DNA from: Sphingopyxis sp. HIX
GTDB lineage: Bacteria > Pseudomonadota > Alphaproteobacteria > Sphingomonadales > Sphingomonadaceae
NCBI RefSeq assembly: GCF_001468285.1
Contig: NZ_LNSB01000002.1
Location: 1 to 64,000 of the forward strand
DNA length: 64,000 bases
Direction: 5' to 3'
In this document: one piece after another, positions 59,404-64,000 of the stretch
How the letters are laid out: every line of letters begins with the position of its first letter
How positions within the stretch are numbered: position 1 is the first letter of the stretch
The notes under the pieces: generated by a model
The model's database searches: none
The model's input: only the letters and a program-made list of their open reading frames with translations
What the model was told of the DNA's origin: nothing
Program-made: the position numbers and the translations under genes

Positions 59404-59850
59404 GTGCCGAATACAGAGCTAACCCAAGAGCGCATCGCCATCGCCACCGACTATTTCCGGAAAATCGACAGTGGAGATCCCACCATTCTCGATATTCTGA
59501 CTGACGATGTCGTGACGTACTTCCCGAAGTTCGGAGTTGGATATGGCAAAGCCGAATTCATGGAAGTCGCCAAGGGTCTGTTGGGGTCGCTTCAGCGGAT
59601 CGAGCACGATTTCGATCGCATGACCTTCCACGTAGCCGGCGACCACGTGATCGTCGAAGGCTTTGAAGGTGGCGTTATGGCTGACGGCACGGCGTGGCCG
59701 GTTGAAGGCCGGTCCGAAGGCCGTTTCGCCAACGTATTCGAGTTCGACGGCACGCTTATCAAGCGTGTTTTCATCTACGTGGACCCCGACTTCGCTAGCG
59801 CTAATGACGCGGGGTTTCTTTGGGGCCGCAACGTCAGACTGACGCGATGA
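59404..59850 (+). CDS. SnoaL-like / NTF2-fold protein
   Basis: A 148-residue protein with the SnoaL/NTF2-like pattern: ATDYFRKIDSGDPTILDILT near residue 14, DDVVTYFPKFGVGYG near 34, FHVAGDHVIVEGFEGGVM near 79 and IKRVFIYVDPDFAS near 122. Such proteins may be isomerases, dehydratases or ligand-binding partners of an SDR; the SDR gene is adjacent, so a shared substrate is plausible. It starts at a GTG. The 160 bases before it have no gene. Confidence 0.8.
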   Translation: MPNTELTQERIAIATDYFRKIDSGDPTILDILTDDVVTYFPKFGVGYGKAEFMEVAKGLLGSLQRIEHDFDRMTFHVAGDHVIVEGFEGGVMADGTAWPVEGRSEGRFANVFEFDGTLIKRVFIYVDPDFASANDAGFLWGRNVRLTR

Positions 59851-59912
59851 CCCCAATCGCATGGCGCGGCGCTCACGTTCGCAGGGCGAAGGCCGATTGG
59901 CGGTGATGCAGA

Positions 59913-60156
59913 ATGGACCATCCAGAATTCGATACGGCTTTCGAGCGCCTGCCTGAGGGGTATAGCGAAGGCGCTTACGAAGACAGGCGTTTCGGCGTGA
60001 CGGTTCGTCGGTCGGAGGATGGACGGAGGAACAGCCTTTTTGCTCGAGAACTAGCCGGGAACGACATAGTCAGCTTCAATCTGTATCGCGTTGCTTCGGG
60101 CAGTGCGTCGCTGAAGCCGTGCGAGATGTCCTCGGAGAAGGTTATCGCTTTCGTAT
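59913..60156 (+). pseudogene. Small hypothetical gene truncated by the IS21 element
   Basis: 81 codons of an unrecognised short protein (MDHPEFDTAFERLPEGYSEG, then a strand-rich middle RRFGVTVRRSEDGRRNSLFA). The frame runs into the IS21-family element after 60156. Joining base 60156 to 62695 restores the original end LGYQPNA and a stop at 62712-62714, so the intact gene had about 88 residues and only the last six are affected. In the present sequence the frame reads on into the element to 60281, adding about 41 foreign residues. Whether function is lost is not known. Confidence 0.75.
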
Positions 60157-60338
60157 TGTGTCAAACGGCGTTGAAAATTGACCCCCTATCGGCGTCCAAA
60201 ATTGACCCCTCTGGTCTCTGTTCCCGGACCGGCGGCGAGGCGCGTAGCGGTCAGCTAGCGCAGCGCGTCGCCGCCGGGTGAGCTGCGTGAGATTCAGCTG
60301 CCCGGAGGGGGTCTGGGGGAGGTTGAATAGATTGTGGA

Positions 60339-61067
60339 TCAAGCCCTGGTCTTGAGGCGCCAGCTGTCGTTGCCGGTCTCGACGATGTCGCAGTGATGGG
60401 TCAGGCGGTCGAGCAGCGCCGTGGTCATCTTGGCGTCGCCGAAGACGGTGGGCCATTCGCCAAAGGTCAGGTTGGTGGTGATGATCACTGAGGTGCGCTC
60501 GTAGAGCTTGCTGATCAGGTGGAAGAGGCGCTGGCCGCCGGACTGGGCGAATGGCAGGTAGCCGAGCTCGTCGAGCACCACGACGTCCAGACGCGAGAGC
60601 TGGGCGGCCAAGGCGCCGGTCTTGCCGCGCCGGGCCTCGTCCTCAAGACGGTTCACCAGATCGACGGTGTTGAAGTAGCGCCCGCGCGCGCCGGCTCGCA
60701 CGACGTTGGCGGTGATGGCGATGGCCAGGTGGGTCTTGCCGGTGCCCGTGCCGCCGATCAGGACGATGTTGCGGTGATCGGCCAGGAAGGAGCCGCCATG
60801 CAGGGCGCGCACGAGGCTCTCGTTGATAGGCGAGCCCTCGAAGGTGAAGTGCGCCAGGTCCTTGAGCACCGGCAACTTGGCGGCGGTGATCCGGTAGCGG
60901 ATCGAGGCGGCCTGACGATGGGCGGCCTCGGCCTTCACGAGGTCAGCCAGAATCTCCATGGCGGTGCGCTTGCGCTGCAGGCCCGTGGTGACGGCGTCAT
61001 CGAAGGCGCCGGCCATGCCCTTGAGGCCCAACTCGCTCAGGGCCTGGATCATCTCATGCCGCTGCAC
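60339..61067 (-). CDS. istB: IS21 helper ATPase IstB
   Basis: A 242-residue AAA+ ATPase of IS21, needed to target and activate the IstA transposase. Walker A is [20 protein letters not shown] near residue 103, and Walker B is [20 protein letters not shown] near 165. It also carries [23 protein letters not shown] [18 protein letters not shown] near 193. It overlaps the istA stop by 14 bases, the usual coupling in IS21. Confidence 0.96.
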   Translation of the reverse strand: MQRHEMIQALSELGLKGMAGAFDDAVTTGLQRKRTAMEILADLVKAEAAHRQAASIRYRITAAKLPVLKDLAHFTFEGSPINESLVRALHGGSFLADHRNIVLIGGTGTGKTHLAIAITANVVRAGARGRYFNTVDLVNRLEDEARRGKTGALAAQLSRLDVVVLDELGYLPFAQSGGQRLFHLISKLYERTSVIITTNLTFGEWPTVFGDAKMTTALLDRLTHHCDIVETGNDSWRLKTRA

Positions 61068-62568
61068 AGGAGCCTCGCAGCAGGTCGTAGCGCGCGCAGT
61101 CGGCGATCGGCGGGTGGCTCAAAGCCAGGGCTTGGCAAGTCGTGATCGCATCGGGCCTGGGCGGCTCGCGTCGGCGGGCCAGGATGTTGAGGATTACCTC
61201 GTCGCTGGCGACGCCGGCGTCGAGCGCTTCCTGGACAGCGTGGTCGACGGCGTCGAGGCCATCGTCCAGCACCGCCGCCAGGACCCGCACGAAGCGCCGG
61301 TCGGCCTCGTCGCCAGAGCCCAGCCGCTTGCGCAGCCTGTTGAAGGCGGGCGGCAGCGCCCATTCCTGGAATGGCGCGCCGTTGCGCAGCGCCCCGGGCT
61401 TGCGAGCCAGGACGGGCAGGTAGTGCCAGGGATCGTAGACAGTATGGTCACGGCCAAAGCCGCGCGGGTGATCGGCCACCACCTCGCCGTCGCACAGCAC
61501 CATGATCCGGTCGGCGTAGGCGCGGATCTGGACGGCTCGTCGCGCGGCCTTGGCCTGCACCGAGTAGCGGTTGCGATCGAAGGTGATCAGGCAGGTGGCC
61601 TGGGCGACGGCCTCGATCTGGTGGAAGCCGTCGAAGGGGCCGGCGAAGGGAGCCAGGAACGGCCGCTCAGCCTCGTAGACATCCCAGACGACGCGATCGC
61701 GGTGCTCGGGATGGCGATCGTTGCGGGCCCGGCGCACGCACTCGGCCTCCAGCCAGCCGTTCAGCTCCTCCAGGCTCCGGAAGCGTAGGCGCGGCTTGAA
61801 GATGTTGTCACGGGCGTAGCCGACCTGGTTCTCAACCTGGCCCTTCTCCCATCCCGAGGCTGGCGTGCAGGCCACCGGCTCGATCAAATAGTGCGAGCAC
61901 ATCTGCTCAAAGCGCCGGTTGAAGCGGCGGGTCTTACCGGTGAACACCGCTTCAACGGCGGTCTTCATGTTGTCGTAGATGCCCCTTCGGGTGACGCCGC
62001 CGAACGCCTGGAAGGCCCGGGCATGGGCGTCGAACACCATCTCCTGGGTCTCGCGCGGATAGGCCCGGATGTAGAAGCGGCGGCTATGGCAGAGGCGCAC
62101 GTGGGCGACCTTCACCGTCAGAGGTGTGCCGCCGATCTCGACCTGCTCGTGGCTCCAGTCGAACTGATAGGCGTCGCCCGGCGCGAAGCTCAACGGCACG
62201 AAGGCCTCGACCGGAGAGCTCACGCCTCGGTGCTGAACCGACCAGCGCCCCGCATAGCGCCGCACCGCGTCGTAACCGCCGTCATAGCCCTCCCGGCGCA
62301 GCAGATCGCTGATCCGCATCAGCGTCAGCCGATCCTTGCGAGCGCCGGACGCATTGGCCTCCAGTAGCGCCTCCAGCCGCTCGATGAACGGCCCCAGCTT
62401 CGGGTGCGGCTGCTCGCGGCGCTCGTACTCCAGCGAGGTCGCTCCCGACCTCAAAACCTTGCGCACCGTGTTGCGCGCCAGGCCCATCTCCCGCGCGATC
62501 GTCTTCACGCCCTTGCCCCGCGCGAAGTGCTCGCGCCGGATCTTCGCCACCGTCTCCACTACCAACAT
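61054..62568 (-). CDS. istA: IS21 transposase IstA
   Basis: A 504-residue DDE transposase. The N-terminal helix-turn-helix ([20 protein letters not shown] near residue 19) is followed by the DDE core, with [18 protein letters not shown] near 130 (first Asp), FEAF-like [20 protein letters not shown] near 190 (second Asp) and [19 protein letters not shown] near 236 (Glu). The C-terminal half is the extended IstA domain. The reading frame is complete and runs on the reverse strand. With IstB it catalyses transposition. Confidence 0.96.
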   Translation of the reverse strand: MLVVETVAKIRREHFARGKGVKTIAREMGLARNTVRKVLRSGATSLEYERREQPHPKLGPFIERLEALLEANASGARKDRLTLMRISDLLRREGYDGGYDAVRRYAGRWSVQHRGVSSPVEAFVPLSFAPGDAYQFDWSHEQVEIGGTPLTVKVAHVRLCHSRRFYIRAYPRETQEMVFDAHARAFQAFGGVTRRGIYDNMKTAVEAVFTGKTRRFNRRFEQMCSHYLIEPVACTPASGWEKGQVENQVGYARDNIFKPRLRFRSLEELNGWLEAECVRRARNDRHPEHRDRVVWDVYEAERPFLAPFAGPFDGFHQIEAVAQATCLITFDRNRYSVQAKAARRAVQIRAYADRIMVLCDGEVVADHPRGFGRDHTVYDPWHYLPVLARKPGALRNGAPFQEWALPPAFNRLRKRLGSGDEADRRFVRVLAAVLDDGLDAVDHAVQEALDAGVASDEVILNILARRREPPRPDAITTCQALALSHPPIADCARYDLLRGSCAAA

Positions 62569-62786
62569 CCCCGTCTCGATCCGCGGCTACACAAGCCGCC
62601 GATCTGGCCATCAAAGCCTCAAGGACAGGGGGTCATTTTTGGACGCCGATATCCCCGAGATGGGGGTCACTTTTGCAAGCCGAAACACACGTATTGGGCT
62701 ATCAGCCGAATGCCTGATGAGCATGTGGGGTTCACTGCCTTCCTATGCTCCCATGCCGCTCCAAGCGCCCCTTCTGGTCGCCAGAA

Positions 62787-62815
62787 CTATCGAAACTATA
62801 GACACAGGCCATTGG
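62787..62815 (+). promoter_or_regulatory. Activator-type site upstream of dps
   Basis: CTATCGAAACTATAG at 62787-62801 is the same palindrome as at the molybdoenzyme promoter, and ATTGG starts 24 bases from it at 62811. A -10 candidate TATACC at 62843-62848 is less well placed than in the other promoters. The dps ATG is at 62911. The site lies outside the IS21 element, on sequence restored after it. Confidence 0.55.
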
Positions 62816-62910
62816 ACTTCGATCTGAGGTAAATTCATCTTCTATACCTCAGCGTGCCAGAGAATCGGCGCTGATCTTTTGCGCAAGCCCTCATCGAGGA
62901 AGTTCACGCG

Positions 62911-63405
62911 ATGACAAATTCCAGTGCTGCAACCGTGCCTTCACCATCTGACCTCGACGAAAACGCGACCATGACGGTCGCGGATGCGTTGAAGATCATT
63001 TTGGCGAACAGCTATGCGGTCTACCTCAAGACCAAGAACTTTCACTGGCATGTCTCGGGCCCGTACTTCAGGGACTACCATCTGCTTCTTGATGAGCAAG
63101 CTGCGGAGATCCTAGCAGCGACCGATGCGATGGCGGAGCGCGCCCGGAAGACCGGAAATACGACCATACGATCGATCGGCGATATCGCCCGCCACCAGAC
63201 AATCAAGGACAACGACGCGGAATTCGTCACGCCGCAGGACATGCTGGCGGAGCTGCGCGCCGATAATCTTCACATGGTCGAGTCGCTGCGCCGCGCAAAG
63301 GACGTCGCCGACGAGGCGAAGGACAACGCGACCTCCGGCCTGATCGATACCTGGACCGACGAGGCGGAACGCCGAGCGTGGTTCCTTTTCGAAGTTAGCC
63401 GATAG
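62911..63405 (+). CDS. dps: Dps-family DNA-binding ferritin
   Basis: A 164-residue Dps protein of normal length. The ferroxidase centre is KTKNFHWHVSGPYFRDYHLL near residue 40, then DEQAAEILAATDAMAERARK near 60 (His, Asp and Glu ligands). The N-terminal tail is short and not strongly basic. Dps oxidises Fe2+ with H2O2 and protects DNA. An activator-type site like that of msrB precedes it. It is the last complete gene of the oxidant-defence set before the window ends. Confidence 0.96.
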   Translation: MTNSSAATVPSPSDLDENATMTVADALKIILANSYAVYLKTKNFHWHVSGPYFRDYHLLLDEQAAEILAATDAMAERARKTGNTTIRSIGDIARHQTIKDNDAEFVTPQDMLAELRADNLHMVESLRRAKDVADEAKDNATSGLIDTWTDEAERRAWFLFEVSR

Positions 63406-63434
63406 GTCTGCTACTCAAAGGATCGGATCGTTTC

Positions 63435-64000
63435 ATGGCACCTAACGATGGGCAGACCCAGTTCCTCCAGACAGAGGGCGGTAGGATAGCCTTCGACGAT
63501 ACGGGCGGAACCGGACCTCTCGTCGTAGGCATCCCAGGAATGGGAGACCTGCGCTCCGAGTATCGGCTCATCAAGCCCATGCTGCAGCATGCGGGATGCC
63601 GAGTGGTGACGATGGACGTCCGCGGGTTCGGCCAATCGTCGCCGGAGTGGTCGGATTACTCCGCGCGAGCGGTCGGCCGTGACGCCGTCGCCATCCTCCG
63701 ACAGTTGGCTGCCGGGCCAGCCGTGATCATGGGCAACTCGTTCGCAGCCGGCTCCGCGCTTTGGGCTGCCAAGGAAGCTCCTAGTCACGTCAACGGGGTG
63801 GTGCTGCTCGGTCCGATCGTTCGCGACCTTCCCCTCACGACGATCCAGAAACTTGTCCTTGGGCTCGGATTTGCGGGGCCATGGCGAACCTGGTTTTGGA
63901 CCACTTACTGGAGCAGCCTATTCCCGACGAAACCGGCGCCGGATCACGCTGAGGTAAAAGCGGCGATTGCTGCAAACCTCAGGGAGCCAAAGCGCATGCA
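63435..64000 (+). CDS. Alpha/beta hydrolase, cut by the window end
   Basis: The first about 188 residues of an alpha/beta hydrolase. PLVVGIPGMGDLRSEYRLIK near residue 33 holds the oxyanion region, the nucleophile elbow is AVIMGNSFAAGSALWAA near 96 (GNSFA, Ser nucleophile), and VTMDVRGFGQSSPEW near 65 is the usual strand-loop. The ATG at 63435 is the first Met after the Dps stop and the frame is open to base 64000. The C-terminus with the catalytic His lies outside the window. The substrate is unknown. Confidence 0.85.
   Translation, partial: MAPNDGQTQFLQTEGGRIAFDDTGGTGPLVVGIPGMGDLRSEYRLIKPMLQHAGCRVVTMDVRGFGQSSPEWSDYSARAVGRDAVAILRQLAAGPAVIMGNSFAAGSALWAAKEAPSHVNGVVLLGPIVRDLPLTTIQKLVLGLGFAGPWRTWFWTTYWSSLFPTKPAPDHAEVKAAIAANLREPKRM

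Larger units (their letters stand above)
60157..62689 (-). mobile_element. IS21-family insertion sequence with 5-bp target duplication
   Basis: A 2533-bp element with ends TGTGT...ACACA. Internal terminal repeats end in TTGACCCC near both ends (GAAAATTGACCCCC near 60173 and CCAAAATTGACCCC near 60197, with matching complements near 62633-62676), the multiple-terminal-repeat pattern of IS21. It is flanked by the direct repeat CGTAT at 60152-60156 and 62690-62694. It encodes istA and istB. All frames are intact, so it may be active. Confidence 0.95.

Noticed and set aside
60519..61145. 208-codon forward-strand frame across the IS21 element
   Set aside because: It is antisense to istB and istA, which carry full ATPase and DDE motifs.
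1..64000. CRISPR arrays, rRNA or tRNA genes
   Set aside because: No regularly spaced direct repeats with unique spacers, and no tRNA-like cloverleaf or rRNA signature, were noticed.

Overview
The window is GC-rich alphaproteobacterial DNA, most like a sphingomonad (Sphingomonas, Sphingobium or a relative). This is inferred from the RlxS/TraG/Trb conjugation set, the RPA-type replication initiator, the QseM/FseA-type regulatory genes, the HWE histidine kinase and the family composition. No rRNA, tRNA, CRISPR array or integrase was seen, and neither end of the element is inside the window.

Positions 1-27.5 kb are the backbone of an integrative and conjugative element or plasmid-like element. 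The order is: a strawberry-notch helicase remnant, a toprim protein and a DUF2493 protein (0.1-4.4 kb); small accessory genes (4.4-6.9 kb); and a regulatory cassette with an XRE repressor, a QseM-like DUF2285 protein and an FseA-like DUF6499/DUF2285 pair in two frames with a candidate +1 frameshift site (7.0-8.5 kb). These are followed by an RdfS-like excisionase; an RPA-type initiator with three iterons; ParA and a ribbon-helix-helix partner (8.6-10.9 kb); DUF2840, TraF, DUF736, a lytic transglycosylase, the relaxase RlxS with a candidate oriT, TraG and a CopG-like protein (10.9-17.6 kb); and the type IV secretion operon trbB-C-D-E-J-K-L-F-G-I plus DUF2274 (17.7-27.5 kb). The start codons are tightly overlapped, so the trb genes are probably one transcript.

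Positions 27.5-43 kb look like stress cargo. They hold two LysR regulators, three MarR regulators (two with a Cys-rich tail), a YeeE/YedE-type sulfur transporter broken by an IS66 element with an intact 8-bp target duplication, a YkgB/RclC-like membrane protein, GAPDH and ribose-5-phosphate isomerase in divergent orientation, a ZIP transporter, two MsrA, one MsrB and a hydrolase-OsmC fusion. A 15-bp palindrome, TATGCG-N3-CGCATA, recurs at the promoters of these genes and its right arm runs into the -10 box, which points to a shared MarR-type regulon.

Positions 43-64 kb continue with GST, CorA, AzlCD, a MFS-DM13-TlpA operon, NadE, a cytoplasmic sulfite-oxidase-like molybdoenzyme with its own flavin reductase, several NAD(P)H oxidoreductases, a thiolase, a histidine kinase and response regulator, glutaredoxin, an IS21-family insertion, Dps and a truncated hydrolase. 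A second promoter architecture (a CTATCGAAACTATAG-type palindrome, then 9 nt, then ATTGG) precedes msrB-msrA, the molybdoenzyme, the TlpA operon and dps. It suggests one redox-responsive activator, perhaps the LysR next to msrB. Together the cargo reads as a reactive-chlorine/oxidant and methionine-sulfoxide repair island on a conjugative element. The regulon assignments are inference from sequence motifs.
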